From positions 1-64,000 of the forward strand of contig DATNQI010000062.1 in the NCBI GenBank assembly GCA_036704125.1: a stretch of DNA of 64,000 nt, given 5' to 3'. A program made the position numbers and the translations under genes. The DNA comes from Pantanalinema sp. Its GTDB lineage: Bacteria; Cyanobacteriota; Sericytochromatia; S15B-MN24; UBA4093. The notes under the pieces are model-generated. The model searched no databases, had not been told where the DNA came from, and saw only the letters and a program-made list of their open reading frames with translations. Shown piece by piece: positions 1 to 8,126 of the stretch (within the stretch, counting starts at the first letter, position 1; every line of letters begins with the position of its first letter).

Positions 1-545
1 CCCGCGCGTGGTCCGACGTCTTCGGCCGCAAGGCCCCCCTTCACCTGGAGGTCGGCATGGGCTCGGGCCGCCACCTGGCCCACACGGCCCAGCGCGAGCC
101 CGAGACCAACCACGTGGGGCTCGAGAGCAAGTACTACCGCGTCCTGAAGGGGACCTGGTGGGCCAACGAGCTCTCCATCGACAACACGCGCTACCTGCTG
201 GGCGACGCCTACGAGATGGACCAGGCCTTCCGCGAGGCCGAGGTGGACTTCATCACCATGCTCTTCCCCGATCCCTGGCCCCGGGCCAAGGGCGATCGCT
301 TCCGGCTGACCAACCCGACCCTTGTCGAGCGCTACAAGCGCTGGCTCAAGCCGGGCGGAACCTTCCACTTCCGCAGCGACCACGAGCTCATGTTCACCTA
401 CTCGCTTGAGCGCTTCCGCCGCGCCGGCTTCGCGATCGAGGTCAGCATCCCCGTCGAGCGGGTGCAGTCGGACTTCGAGATGCGCTTCCTGGCCAAGGGG
501 CTGCCCATCTACGGCTTCGTCGCCCGTCGCCCCGCGGACGCCTGA
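1..545 (+). CDS. trmB: tRNA (guanine-N7-)-methyltransferase TrmB, 5'-truncated
   Basis: Uses SAM to methylate N7 of G46 in the tRNA variable loop. The reading frame is open from base 3, so the gene starts before the window. About 181 residues are visible against the usual 210-230, so roughly 30-40 N-terminal residues are missing. Visible family marks are the SAM-binding motif LEVGMGSGRH near the left edge, the hallmark FPDPWPRAKGDRFRLTNP, and a C-terminal KPGGTFHFRSD segment. An internal ATG at 57 lies inside the SAM motif and cannot be the start. A hairpin with a T-rich flank follows the stop. Confidence 0.93.
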   Translation, partial: RAWSDVFGRKAPLHLEVGMGSGRHLAHTAQREPETNHVGLESKYYRVLKGTWWANELSIDNTRYLLGDAYEMDQAFREAEVDFITMLFPDPWPRAKGDRFRLTNPTLVERYKRWLKPGGTFHFRSDHELMFTYSLERFRRAGFAIEVSIPVERVQSDFEMRFLAKGLPIYGFVARRPADA

Positions 546-572
546 GGACGAGCGCACCGGGGTCATCGACGC

Positions 573-602
573 TGCAGGCCCCCTGACCTCGGGGGGCCTG
601 CA
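573..602. repeat. GC-rich hairpin downstream of trmB
   Basis: An 11-bp perfect inverted repeat (573-583 with 592-602; arm TGCAGGCCCCC) just after the trmB stop. No T-tract follows. It may be the first half of a tandem terminator with the hairpin at 645-677. Confidence 0.5.
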
Positions 603-644
603 TGCCTGTACGCTCAAGAAAACAGGCAGAAGCCCGCATAATCG

Positions 645-685
645 TCGCCCCTGGACCGGATCTCGGTCCAGGGGCGATCTTGTTT
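645..685. terminator. Hairpin terminator between convergent trmB and HAD gene
   Basis: A 13-bp perfect stem (arm CGCCCCTGGACCG, 646-658 with 664-676; loop GATCT) followed on the + strand by a T-rich stretch at 680-685. It sits between convergent genes and could serve trmB. A minus-strand T-run is less clear. Confidence 0.7.
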
Positions 686-696
686 CATGAGAGGGC

Positions 697-1275
697 TCAG
701 CTCACCGGACGCGGCACACCGCTCCAGAGCGATCGCTCCTCGAGATAGCCCCTGATCTGGTCCCAGTGGGAGATGCGCACGATCTTCTCGTCCAGCTCCC
801 CGAACCGCACGTGACGGTTGTAGGGCTGCTCCATGAGGAAGGTGGTCACGCCGGCCTGGGCCAGGTCCTTGGCGTTGTGGGGGGCGTCGTCCACGAAGAA
901 GTCGAAGGTCCCCATCTGGCTCTTGGGCCCCCGGGTGAACACGATGTCGTCGTAGCGGATCCCATGATGCGCGAGCCAGCGCAGGGTGGTGCGCTCGGCC
1001 TCGCCCTCGTGGCGGTGGGTCACGATCGTCACCTTGCCGGGCAGGTCGTTGATCAGGTGGCAACCGGGCATCGGCGGCAGGTCGAAGGCCGTCTCCATGC
1101 AGCGGGCGAAGACGGCGTCCATGTACGCGCGCTCCACGATGCCGGCAAAGTAGAAGTCGGTCACGTCCTCGTGCCGGATCACCTTGCCCGTCATCTCGGT
1201 CACCACGTCGAGCATGGCGGGCAGGTGGTGCGCGAGCACCCCGTCCACGTCGATCCCAAAATGCAGCTTGCCCAT
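697..1275 (-). CDS. HAD-superfamily 5'(3')-deoxyribonucleotidase-like phosphatase (NT5C type)
   Basis: A 192-residue HAD hydrolase, probably removing phosphate from (deoxy)nucleotides. Motif I is FGIDVDGVL near the N terminus (two catalytic Asp). Motif II is the Thr in VTIVTHR. Motif III/IV is around RGPKSQMGTFDFFVDDAPHN (Lys and acidic pair). The start at 1275 is chosen over the upstream ATG at 1299 because AAAGGAGG lies just before it and motif I then begins six residues in, as is usual. It is convergent with trmB and separately transcribed. The exact substrate is not visible from sequence. Confidence 0.75.
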   Translation of the reverse strand: MGKLHFGIDVDGVLAHHLPAMLDVVTEMTGKVIRHEDVTDFYFAGIVERAYMDAVFARCMETAFDLPPMPGCHLINDLPGKVTIVTHRHEGEAERTTLRWLAHHGIRYDDIVFTRGPKSQMGTFDFFVDDAPHNAKDLAQAGVTTFLMEQPYNRHVRFGELDEKIVRISHWDQIRGYLEERSLWSGVPRPVS

Positions 1276-1364
1276 GGATCTCCTCCTTTGCCGCGCCATT
1301 CCCCGAGAGGGCCCGGAAGAGGTTCTATACCCGGCGTGATGTCCTTCTTACCGGGCGTAAGCGT

Positions 1365-3203
1365 CTACTTGATCTGCCCCGAGCGCAGGATGGAGAGCAG
1401 CAGCCAGAGGCCGAGCAGGCCGCCGCTCACGAACATGATGAAGCTGAGGGCGTGGAAGCCCCAGATCCGCGGGCCGCCCTGGACCGGCGAGAGCAGGGCC
1501 GCCCCGACGATGAAGGCCGCCGTAAGAAGGCTGAACGAGACCTTGTTGCCGATCACGGTCATGGTGCGCTCGAGGCGCTGGAGGTTACGGAACTCGTACT
1601 CGATCCGCAGCTGGCCCGAGTTGGCCGCCGCCAACAGGTCGTCGATCCGGCGCGGGGTGCGCAGCAGGATGTTCTTCCAGTCGAGGCCGACGCGCATCAG
1701 CTCCTGGCCGTTGAAGATGCTCGTGAACTGGCGCTGCATCAGGCTGATGATGAAGGGCTCCGCCACGTTGATGAGCATGTAGTCCTTGTCGAGCTGGCGG
1801 CAGATGCCCTCGGTCGTGACAAGCACGCGCGCGATCATGAGGAAGGAGGTCGGCATCCGCACCCGGTACTGGAGCATGAGCTCCATGACCTTGTTCAGGA
1901 GCAGGCCGATCTGAACCTCGCTGACGGGCCGGCCCAGAAACTCCCGCATGATGTGGTCCATCTCGATGGTCAGGCGGTGCTTGTCGATGAGCTGCTGGGG
2001 ATGGCCGTACTCGAGGATCCGGTCGGTGGCCCGCGCCGCGTCGAACTGGAGCATGGCGAGCAGGAAGTCGATCAGGATCTCGCGCGAGCGAGGGTCCAGC
2101 CGCCCCACCATGCCGAAGTCGATCAGGATCAGCTTGGGAAGGCCGTCGCCGCCGTCCTTGAACTGGAACATGACGTTGCCCGGGTGCGGGTCGCCGTGGA
2201 AGAAGCCGTCGACGAAGATCTGGCGCAGGAAAGCGACCGTCAGGGCCTGGTTGAGCTTCTGGCGCTGCTCGAGGGTGAGCTGGACCGGGGCGCTCTCGCC
2301 GTTGCGCTTGGGGAAGAGAGTCGAGATCTTCTGGCCGGTGACGAACTCGAGGGTCATCATCCGGCGCGAGGTGTACTGCCAGAACACCTCAGGCACCTTG
2401 ATCAGGGCGCCGTAGTCCCGCTTGAGGTTGCTGCCGATGATCTCGGTGTTGGAGCCCTCGAGGGTGAAGTCGGTCTCGTTGCGGATGATGGCCGAGAACT
2501 CCTCGGCCAGGCCCACCACGTTGTTCCAGCGACCCCAGTTGGTCCGCGCCTGCAGCAGGCGCGCGAAGTCGATCAAGACCGCGCTGTCCGACTCGATGGT
2601 GTTCTCGATGCCCGGCCGCAGCAGCTTGACGATCACCTGCTTGAGCTCGCCCGACTCGGTGCGGATCTTGGCCTTGTAGACCTGGCCCAACGAGCCTGCG
2701 GCCAGGGGGATGGTGTCGAACTCGGGGAAGACGTCGTAGACCGAGCGCGCCATGGGCTGGCCCGTCCCGTGGCGCAGGGTGTTGCACTCGCTCAGGAGCA
2801 CCTGCTCCATCTCGTGCCAGGGAGCTGGGGTCACCTGCTCCTGGAGCTTGGCGAGCTCGTCGATGTAGGACTGGGGCAGCAGGTCGGCGCGGGTCGACAT
2901 GACCTGGCCGAGCTTGACGAAGGTGGGGCCCAGCTCCTCGAGGATCTGACGCAGGACCGCGGGCAGGGGCAGCGCCAGATCGGCGTCCACCTCGGTCGAC
3001 TCGGCCTCCTGGCGCAGGAACGACGAGACCGCGAGCTTCTGCTTGAGGCCCGCGGGCAAGAAGTCAGCCAGGCTCAGGCGAAAGATGAGGGCGTCCCAGC
3101 CGTATTTAAGGAGGGTCGCGGCGATCTCGACGCGCCGCTGATGCGGGCTGGCAGGCGAGGCGCTCGCGCGATCGCGGCCCGAGAGGTTATCTGCGATGGA
3201 CAT
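1365..3203 (-). CDS. ABC1/UbiB-family atypical protein kinase-like protein
   Basis: A 612-residue UbiB/AarF/ADCK member. These proteins bind ATP and support isoprenoid quinone metabolism at membranes. Visible family marks are the KxGQ signature (KLGQ, residues 97-100, followed by MSTRADLLP), an Ala-rich nucleotide loop region (AAGSLGQVYKAKI), the catalytic GFFHGDPHPGNVMF segment and the metal-binding LIDFGMVGRL. Two hydrophobic helices close the C terminus, likely a membrane anchor. Length fits the family. The RBS upstream of 3203 is weak. Whether it serves menaquinone or another quinone cannot be told here. Confidence 0.88.
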   Translation of the reverse strand: MSIADNLSGRDRASASPASPHQRRVEIAATLLKYGWDALIFRLSLADFLPAGLKQKLAVSSFLRQEAESTEVDADLALPLPAVLRQILEELGPTFVKLGQVMSTRADLLPQSYIDELAKLQEQVTPAPWHEMEQVLLSECNTLRHGTGQPMARSVYDVFPEFDTIPLAAGSLGQVYKAKIRTESGELKQVIVKLLRPGIENTIESDSAVLIDFARLLQARTNWGRWNNVVGLAEEFSAIIRNETDFTLEGSNTEIIGSNLKRDYGALIKVPEVFWQYTSRRMMTLEFVTGQKISTLFPKRNGESAPVQLTLEQRQKLNQALTVAFLRQIFVDGFFHGDPHPGNVMFQFKDGGDGLPKLILIDFGMVGRLDPRSREILIDFLLAMLQFDAARATDRILEYGHPQQLIDKHRLTIEMDHIMREFLGRPVSEVQIGLLLNKVMELMLQYRVRMPTSFLMIARVLVTTEGICRQLDKDYMLINVAEPFIISLMQRQFTSIFNGQELMRVGLDWKNILLRTPRRIDDLLAAANSGQLRIEYEFRNLQRLERTMTVIGNKVSFSLLTAAFIVGAALLSPVQGGPRIWGFHALSFIMFVSGGLLGLWLLLSILRSGQIK

Positions 3204-3281
3204 GCAACGGCCTTCGTCTCGACGTGACAGACGATTTTCAGCATATCAGTCTTTGATCGGGGCGTCCATGCGGCACGGCGC

Positions 3282-4232
3282 CTAGTACGCGAGCAGATTG
3301 ACCGCAAACGCCTGGTTGTCCAGCACCTGGTGGTGGGCGATGCCGTCCGAGCCGGCCTCGTCGGTGAAGAGGCTGGTGTCCGAGAAGGCCACCAGAGAGC
3401 CGCGCCCCAGGGGGCCGGCCGCCGCAAGGACCTGCGCCCCGGTGCTCCACGCCTGGATCCGCACGCCGTCCGTTCCGGTGCGCAAGAGGGCGCGAGCGGG
3501 CTCCTTGACGTCCAGGGCCCCCGCGGTGAAGAGGCGGATCCCCTGCTTGAGGCCCGTGGCCAGGCTCGCGCTGTCGAAGCGATGGATCGTCAACCACTCG
3601 TTCGGCGTCCCCTCCCCCGCCCCGTAGACCCGCACCGCCGCGGGCACGAAGGAGATCCCGGCCTGGGAGGCGAGCGCGTTGCAGGCGGCGAAATCGACCC
3701 CGTCGTACCCGCCCCACTCCCCGAGCACCACCAGCTTGGCCCCTTGCCCGGCGAGGCGAAGGTAGCCCCGGTAGGCCTCCTGGGTGAACCACGCGGGCGT
3801 GGGCAGGACGTACACCTGCCGGCCCTCGGGCACGTCGCCCTGGCGCACGCGCTGGATGGAGAACCCCTGGCCCTGGAGGTGGGCGATCACCCCGTCCATG
3901 GCAGGGCTCTGCCAGCGCTCGTCCCAGACGACCGTGACGGGCTCGTCGCTCGGGGTGAGGACGACGGTCCCGCCAGCGCCCCGGTCCACCTGGCGCGCCT
4001 GGTACCGGACCTTGCGGGCCGTCACGGCGCCGCTCGCGTCGGAAAGGGTGAAGGTGCCGTCCTCGGCGCTGAGGGTCGCCGCGCGGTCCGAGGCGATCGC
4101 AACCCCTGAAAGCGGCTTGCCGCTCGGGTCCACCACCTTGCCGCTGAAGGCCGAGAAGCCCTGGATCCAGCCGCAGCCGGAAAGGGCGAGCACGGCCCCG
4201 AGGGCCCAGAGGAGCGCGCGCTCAATTGGCAT
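3282..4232 (-). CDS. Exported lipoprotein with carboxypeptidase-regulatory-like domain
   Basis: A 316-residue lipoprotein of unknown role. The start at 4232 gives a lipoprotein signal peptide ending in the lipobox LSGC (Cys20); GAAGGGGG upstream acts as RBS. Residues about 24-90 look like a carboxypeptidase-regulatory (beta-sandwich) domain (GKVVDPSGKPLSG, DGTFTL). The rest has Rossmann-like alternation (VTVVWDERW, KLVVLGEWGGYDG, GRGSLVAFSDTSLF), resembling glutamine-amidotransferase-like domains without an obvious catalytic Cys. It overlaps the end of the upstream subtilase gene by 11 bp, so the two are translationally coupled. A longer reading frame reaching 4376 lies inside the protease and is not used. 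Confidence 0.7.
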   Translation of the reverse strand: MPIERALLWALGAVLALSGCGWIQGFSAFSGKVVDPSGKPLSGVAIASDRAATLSAEDGTFTLSDASGAVTARKVRYQARQVDRGAGGTVVLTPSDEPVTVVWDERWQSPAMDGVIAHLQGQGFSIQRVRQGDVPEGRQVYVLPTPAWFTQEAYRGYLRLAGQGAKLVVLGEWGGYDGVDFAACNALASQAGISFVPAAVRVYGAGEGTPNEWLTIHRFDSASLATGLKQGIRLFTAGALDVKEPARALLRTGTDGVRIQAWSTGAQVLAAAGPLGRGSLVAFSDTSLFTDEAGSDGIAHHQVLDNQAFAVNLLAY

Positions 4233-5328
4233 CGTGCGCCCCCTTCTCGAGCACTCCCCCCACCGCGAGGCGGCCCACGCCGAAGTAGCCGTCGGGCCCC
4301 AGCGGGCCCAGGTCCTGGGTCCAGGTCTGGAGCCTGGCGCGGACCTGGCGCGCAGAGAGGGTCGGGTCGTGGGCAAAGAGCAGGGCCGCCGCCCCGGTGA
4401 CGTGCGGGGCGGCCATGGAGGTGCCGACCATGGTCCCGTGGGGGTGCGGGGAGCGCAGGCGCTTGGAATAGTCGCTCGCCGTCAGGTAGGTGGGCCAGGT
4501 CGAGGAGATCGAGGCGTCGGAGTCCCCTCCGGGCGCCGAGATCCCCACGGAGAGGCCCCGGTTGGAGTAATCGGCGATGCCGTCCTTGCGCGTGGTGGCC
4601 GAGACGGCGAGCGCCGTGGGGAGAGCCGCCGGGTAGTCCACGTCGCGGGTGCGGTTGCCCGCCGCCACCACCACCAACACGTCGCGGCTCGCGGCGTAGT
4701 CGAGGGCATCCTCGAGGGTGCGACTGGAGGTCTTTCCCCCGATCGACAGGTTGATGACCCTGACCCGGCGCTGGGGATCGGCGGGATCGCGCCAGTCCAC
4801 GGCCCGGCGGATGGCGCTCGAGATGGTGCCGTCGTCGCCCACCCCCGAGTTGCCGATGGCCTTGAGGGCGAGGATGGCGATCGGGTTGTTGGCGCCGACG
4901 GTCGAATGGACGATCCCGGCCACGTGGGTGCCGTGGCCGTTGCCGTCTCGGCCGGCGTAGTCCACGTTCATGCCGTCCTTGCGGTACCGGTCGCCCCCCA
5001 CCAGATCGATCATGGGAAGCAGCGCCCCCTTGAGCTCGGGGTGAGCCGGGTCGACCCCCGTGTCGATGACGGCCGCCACCACCTGCCGCGCTCCGGCAAG
5101 CTCTCGCACCGGCTCGGGGCTGACCCCGATCTGACGAAGGTTCCACGCCTCGGCGCCCCCCTCGCCCTCGCCGGCAAGGACCACGTAGTCCGCCTGGATC
5201 GAGAAGAGGGCGGCCGGGGCCCCGGCCGAGCCGGGAAACGCGCAGCCGGCGATCCCGTGGATCGACGCGAGCCAGAGGGCGCACGCGAGCAGGCGCTCTC
5301 GATTGGGGCGAGGGGTCTTGGTGGCCAT
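4222..5328 (-). CDS. Subtilisin-like serine protease (S8), lipoprotein
   Basis: A 368-residue exported protease. The signal peptide ends in lipobox GIAGC (Cys29), so it is probably membrane-anchored. The catalytic triad is complete: Asp89 in AAVIDTGVD, His132 in GHGTHVAG, Ser304 in GTSMAAPHV. The oxyanion Asn225 lies in VVAAGN. A short region between the lipobox and Asp89 may act as a small propeptide. A GGGAGG RBS precedes the ATG. It is first in a two-gene unit with the overlapping lipoprotein at 3282-4232. Confidence 0.9.
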   Translation of the reverse strand: MATKTPRPNRERLLACALWLASIHGIAGCAFPGSAGAPAALFSIQADYVVLAGEGEGGAEAWNLRQIGVSPEPVRELAGARQVVAAVIDTGVDPAHPELKGALLPMIDLVGGDRYRKDGMNVDYAGRDGNGHGTHVAGIVHSTVGANNPIAILALKAIGNSGVGDDGTISSAIRRAVDWRDPADPQRRVRVINLSIGGKTSSRTLEDALDYAASRDVLVVVAAGNRTRDVDYPAALPTALAVSATTRKDGIADYSNRGLSVGISAPGGDSDASISSTWPTYLTASDYSKRLRSPHPHGTMVGTSMAAPHVTGAAALLFAHDPTLSARQVRARLQTWTQDLGPLGPDGYFGVGRLAVGGVLEKGAHDAN

Positions 5329-5466
5329 GGCGGTCCTCCCGGTCCCACCCTACGCGCCCCGGGAAAAGCAAGCATCGGCCAGCATGGCCAAGATCCTCCG
5401 CTGTCCTCACCCGATCGTGAGGATAAGGTGATCCAGCGCACCGCCCCCCGTTACGAGGGAGCGTTA

Positions 5467-5495
5467 TTGTAATCACGTTCGAGAGGTGCTATATT
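5467..5495 (+). promoter_or_regulatory. Sigma70-type promoter for yggS-sepF-proC-ylmG
   Basis: TTGTAA (5467-5472), a 17-bp spacer and TATATT (5490-5495) lie in an AT-rich patch between the divergent protease and yggS. The expected transcript start is near 5502, giving a leader of about 26 nt. Confidence 0.6.
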
Positions 5496-5527
5496 CGTGG
5501 CCGTTGATACCTTGTTGACTTGTTGCC

Positions 5528-6244
5528 GTGCATCAGCCTGATCTGGCCCGAGCCCTCTCGATCGTTCGAGACGCCCTCGAGCACGCCGCCACCGAGGCGG
5601 ATCGCCCGCTCGACTCGCTGCGGCTCGTGGCCGTCACCAAGACGGTTCCGGCCGAGCGCCTGCGCGAGGCCTACGGCCTCGGGGTGCGCGTGGTCGGGGA
5701 GAACCGGGTCCAGGAGGCGCTCGAGAAGCAAGCGCAACTCTCGGACCTGGCGCTCGAGTGGCACCTGATCGGCCACCTGCAGACCAACAAGGTCAAGCAG
5801 GCGGTCGGAAGATTTTCGTTGATCCACTCGGTCGACAGCCTCCGGCTGCTCGAGGCGATCGACGCACAGGCGCGGGCCCTGGGCATCCGGCAGGACATCC
5901 TCCTGCAGGTGAACGTGGCGCGCGAAGGGACCAAGTCGGGTTTTTCGCCCGAGGAGGTCCCGGCGGCCCTGGAAGAGGCGCTTGCGCTTCGAGGGGTTGC
6001 GGTGCGGGGCTTCATGGCCATCGCACCGCGCGCGGCGGATCCCGAAGCGGTCCGACCGGTTTTCAGGCGGCTGCGCGACCTGCGCGATGCCTGTCAGGCC
6101 CTAGCGGGGGACCGGGCGGATCTGGTTGAACTTTCGATGGGGATGTCGGCGGACTTCCGAACAGCCGTCGCCGAGGGGGCGACGCTGGTCCGAATCGGCA
6201 CCGGGATATTTGGTCAGCGACCTGGAAACCCAGGGGCATTTTAG
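5528..6244 (+). CDS. yggS: YggS/PipY-family PLP homeostasis protein
   Basis: A 238-residue single-domain PLP-binding protein (COG0325, called PipY in cyanobacteria, YlmE in Bacillus) that helps keep vitamin B6 and amino-acid pools balanced. Visible motifs are LVAVTKTVP with the PLP-lysine, GENRVQEALEK, WHLIGHLQTNK, LLQVNVAREGTKSGF and the phosphate-binding LSMGMSADF. The GTG start at 5528 is the first in frame after the promoter; no clear Shine-Dalgarno precedes it. It heads a four-gene run with sepF, proC and ylmG. Confidence 0.92.
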   Translation: MHQPDLARALSIVRDALEHAATEADRPLDSLRLVAVTKTVPAERLREAYGLGVRVVGENRVQEALEKQAQLSDLALEWHLIGHLQTNKVKQAVGRFSLIHSVDSLRLLEAIDAQARALGIRQDILLQVNVAREGTKSGFSPEEVPAALEEALALRGVAVRGFMAIAPRAADPEAVRPVFRRLRDLRDACQALAGDRADLVELSMGMSADFRTAVAEGATLVRIGTGIFGQRPGNPGAF

Positions 6245-6252
6245 GAGGGCAC

Positions 6253-6717
6253 ATGAGCGCCGAGATCTGGAGCAAGGTCAAGAACTTCGTCGGACTTGAT
6301 CAGGAGTTCGAAGAAGTCATGGACGAAGAGGAGGCCACGGTGGATCCCAAGGTCACCAAGCAGCCCAAGGGCGGCAACCTGGTGGGCCTGCCCTCGGCGA
6401 GCCAGAGCGAGCTCGTCGTGCTCGAACCCCACTCGTTCGACGACGCCCTCGGCATCATCGAGAACCTCCGCTCGCGCCGCGCCGTCATCCTCAACCTCCA
6501 GGGCCTGACCGACATCCAGTCGCAGCGCCTGGTGGACTTCGTCTCCGGCGCCTGCCATGCCCTCGACGGTCACCAGGAGCGCATCGGGGAGGCGATCTTC
6601 CTCTTCACTCCCTCGAACGTCAAGATCAACGCCCTGACCAACGAGACCCAGTGGATGGTCTCGCAGACGCAGCCCCAGCAGACCCCCTCCAAGGACCTGT
6701 TCTGGCGCGTCCGCTAG
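6253..6717 (+). CDS. sepF: Cell division protein SepF
   Basis: A 154-residue FtsZ-ring component. SepF tethers FtsZ to the membrane in Gram-positives and Cyanobacteria. The N-terminal WSKVKNFVGL segment is the amphipathic membrane helix, then an acidic linker, then the globular domain (ELVVLEPHSFDDALGIIENL, RAVILNLQGL, VDFVSGACHAL, FLFTPSNVKI). A strong GGAGGGC RBS lies 5 nt before the ATG and only 8 nt separate it from yggS. Its presence beside yggS, proC and ylmG is a useful lineage marker. Confidence 0.93.
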   Translation: MSAEIWSKVKNFVGLDQEFEEVMDEEEATVDPKVTKQPKGGNLVGLPSASQSELVVLEPHSFDDALGIIENLRSRRAVILNLQGLTDIQSQRLVDFVSGACHALDGHQERIGEAIFLFTPSNVKINALTNETQWMVSQTQPQQTPSKDLFWRVR

Positions 6718-6734
6718 CCCCGTTTTCTCGTCGT

Positions 6735-6775
6735 GGTTGCCGCCGGTCCGCCTGATAGGCGGGCGGGCGGCAACC
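6735..6775. repeat. Long hairpin between sepF and proC
   Basis: A 10-bp outer stem (GGTTGCCGCC, 6735-6744, with 6766-6775) and a 6-bp inner stem (6748-6753 with 6757-6762). Few T residues follow, so it may attenuate or protect the mRNA rather than fully terminate. Confidence 0.55.
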
Positions 6776-6799
6776 GCGCTTTCACGTGAGGAAGCGCCC

Positions 6800-7621
6800 T
6801 TGAACACGTCCTCCACCCCGAGCCTCGCGGTCATCGGCGGCGGCACCATGGCCGAGGCCCTCGTCAAGGGGCTCCTCGGCAAGGGACTGCACGCCCCCGC
6901 GTCGATCCTGGTCAGCGACCCGCTCGAGGCGCGCCGCGACTACCTGCATGCGACCTACGGGGTGGCGACCACCGCCCGCAACGCCGAGTGCCTGCAGGCT
7001 CCTGCGATCGTGCTTGCCGTCAAGCCCGCCTCGGTCCAGGAGGTGCTCGGCGAGGTCGGCCCCTCCTGGCGCCCCGGGGCGCTCGCCATCTCCATCGTGG
7101 CGGGCTTCACCCTCGATCGGCTACACGAGCACCTCGGCCAGGCGCCCATCGTGCGGGCGATGCCCAACACCCCCTGCGTCATCGGCCAGGGAATCACCGC
7201 GATCGCGGGCAACGACCGGGCCGACGCGAATCACCTCGAGGTGGCCCGGGCCATCTTCGGGGCGGTCGGCGAGGTGCTCGAGCTGCCCGAGTCCTACTTC
7301 GACGCGGTCACGGGCCTCTCGGGCAGCGGCCCCGCCTACGTCACCCTGATCGTCGAGGCCCTGATCGACGCGGGGGTCCAGCAAGGCCTGCCGCGGCGCA
7401 TCGCCCGCGAACTGGTTTGCCAAACGGTCGTCGGCTCCGCTATGCTGGTGCAGCAATCGGGCAAGCATCCCGCCGAGCTCAAGGATCAGGTCGTCACCCC
7501 CGCGGGTACCACCGCGGCCGGCCTCCAGGTCCTCGAGGAGGCGGCGGTCCGCGCGACGCTGTGCCTGGCGGTCAAGGCGGCCACGCAGCGCTCCAAAGAG
7601 CTCGGGAAAGCGAGTCACTAG
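6800..7621 (+). CDS. proC: Pyrroline-5-carboxylate reductase
   Basis: The last step of proline synthesis: NAD(P)H reduction of pyrroline-5-carboxylate. The Rossmann fold starts at VIGGGTMAEALVKGL. Other marks are VLAVKP, VRAMPNTP, the ProC signature GLSGSGPAYV and TPAGTTAAGLQVLEE. A TTG at 6800 is preferred as start because GAGGAA lies 7 nt upstream and it gives 273 residues, the family norm; a TTG at 6737 falls inside the preceding hairpin. It is third in the yggS-sepF-proC-ylmG run. Confidence 0.92.
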   Translation: MNTSSTPSLAVIGGGTMAEALVKGLLGKGLHAPASILVSDPLEARRDYLHATYGVATTARNAECLQAPAIVLAVKPASVQEVLGEVGPSWRPGALAISIVAGFTLDRLHEHLGQAPIVRAMPNTPCVIGQGITAIAGNDRADANHLEVARAIFGAVGEVLELPESYFDAVTGLSGSGPAYVTLIVEALIDAGVQQGLPRRIARELVCQTVVGSAMLVQQSGKHPAELKDQVVTPAGTTAAGLQVLEEAAVRATLCLAVKAATQRSKELGKASH

Positions 7622-7623
7622 CC

Positions 7624-7887
7624 ATGTACCTCTTGGTCCAGGTCCTCTCCAACCTCTTCTCGATCTGGCAGATCCTGCTGTTCATCTGGGTGATCCTCTC
7701 GTGGATCCCGCAGGTGCCGCGCAACCACCCGGCCGTGGAGCTCATCAGCAGGGTGATCGAGCCGACGCTCGCCCCCTTCCGGCGCCTGATGCCCATGGGG
7801 GGGATCGACATCTCGCCGATCATCGCCTACTTCGTCTACAGCATCGCGCTGCGCGCCCTCATCTCCCTGCTGGGCAGCATCGGCTGA
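7624..7887 (+). CDS. ylmG: YggT/YlmG family membrane protein
   Basis: An 87-residue protein with two transmembrane segments (VQVLSNLFSIWQILLFIWVI and the C-terminal IAYFVYSIALRALISLL) separated by the family loop SWIPQVPRNHPAVELI and EPTLAPFRRLMP. YlmG/YCF19 proteins affect nucleoid and thylakoid organisation in cyanobacteria and plastids and sit beside sepF in many lineages. The ATG is 2 nt after the proC stop, so the genes are coupled. A 24-bp perfect hairpin follows. Confidence 0.9.
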   Translation: MYLLVQVLSNLFSIWQILLFIWVILSWIPQVPRNHPAVELISRVIEPTLAPFRRLMPMGGIDISPIIAYFVYSIALRALISLLGSIG

Positions 7888-7906
7888 GAACGGCCGGCAA
7901 GAACAT

Positions 7907-7969
7907 CCCCTCAAAGCCTCGCGGCGCCCCCTCTCGCTCGAGAGCGGGGCGCCGCGAGGCTTTGAGGGG
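7907..7969. terminator. 24-bp perfect hairpin ending the ylmG operon
   Basis: Perfect 24-bp arms (7907-7930 with 7946-7969; inner arm CTCGCGGCGCCCC) around a loop that itself can pair (CTCT/AGAG). No T-tract follows on either strand. It lies between ylmG and the rho promoter and most likely insulates them. Confidence 0.6.
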
Positions 7970-8019
7970 GAAGGGATCGCCCAGGTGGCTTGAGACGAAC
8001 CCTCGCTTGAGCATTATCG

Positions 8020-8048
8020 TTGACGAAGGCCAGGGGTGGTGCTATGAT
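8020..8048 (+). promoter_or_regulatory. Sigma70-type promoter for rho
   Basis: TTGACG (8020-8025), exactly 17 bp, then TATGAT (8043-8048). The expected start is near base 8055, which is a GTG codon opening a 21-codon reading frame. Confidence 0.75.
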
Positions 8049-8054
8049 TCCCCT

Positions 8055-8120
8055 GTGATTGAGGTCACAACCCCCACAACAATTCCATTGACGCTTCCAA
8101 CTCCCTCTGAAAGCGAGTGA
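8055..8120 (+). CDS. Possible leaderless leader peptide upstream of rho
   Basis: A 21-codon frame starting with GTG exactly seven bases after the -10 box and ending in TGA two codons before the rho start, in the same frame as rho. The product would be rich in Thr and Pro (VIEVTTPTTIPLTLPTPSES). Rho genes are known to be autoregulated by attenuation in other bacteria; a translated leader could contribute. This is inferred from position only. Confidence 0.3.
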   Translation: MIEVTTPTTIPLTLPTPSESE

Positions 8121-8126
8121 CTCTGT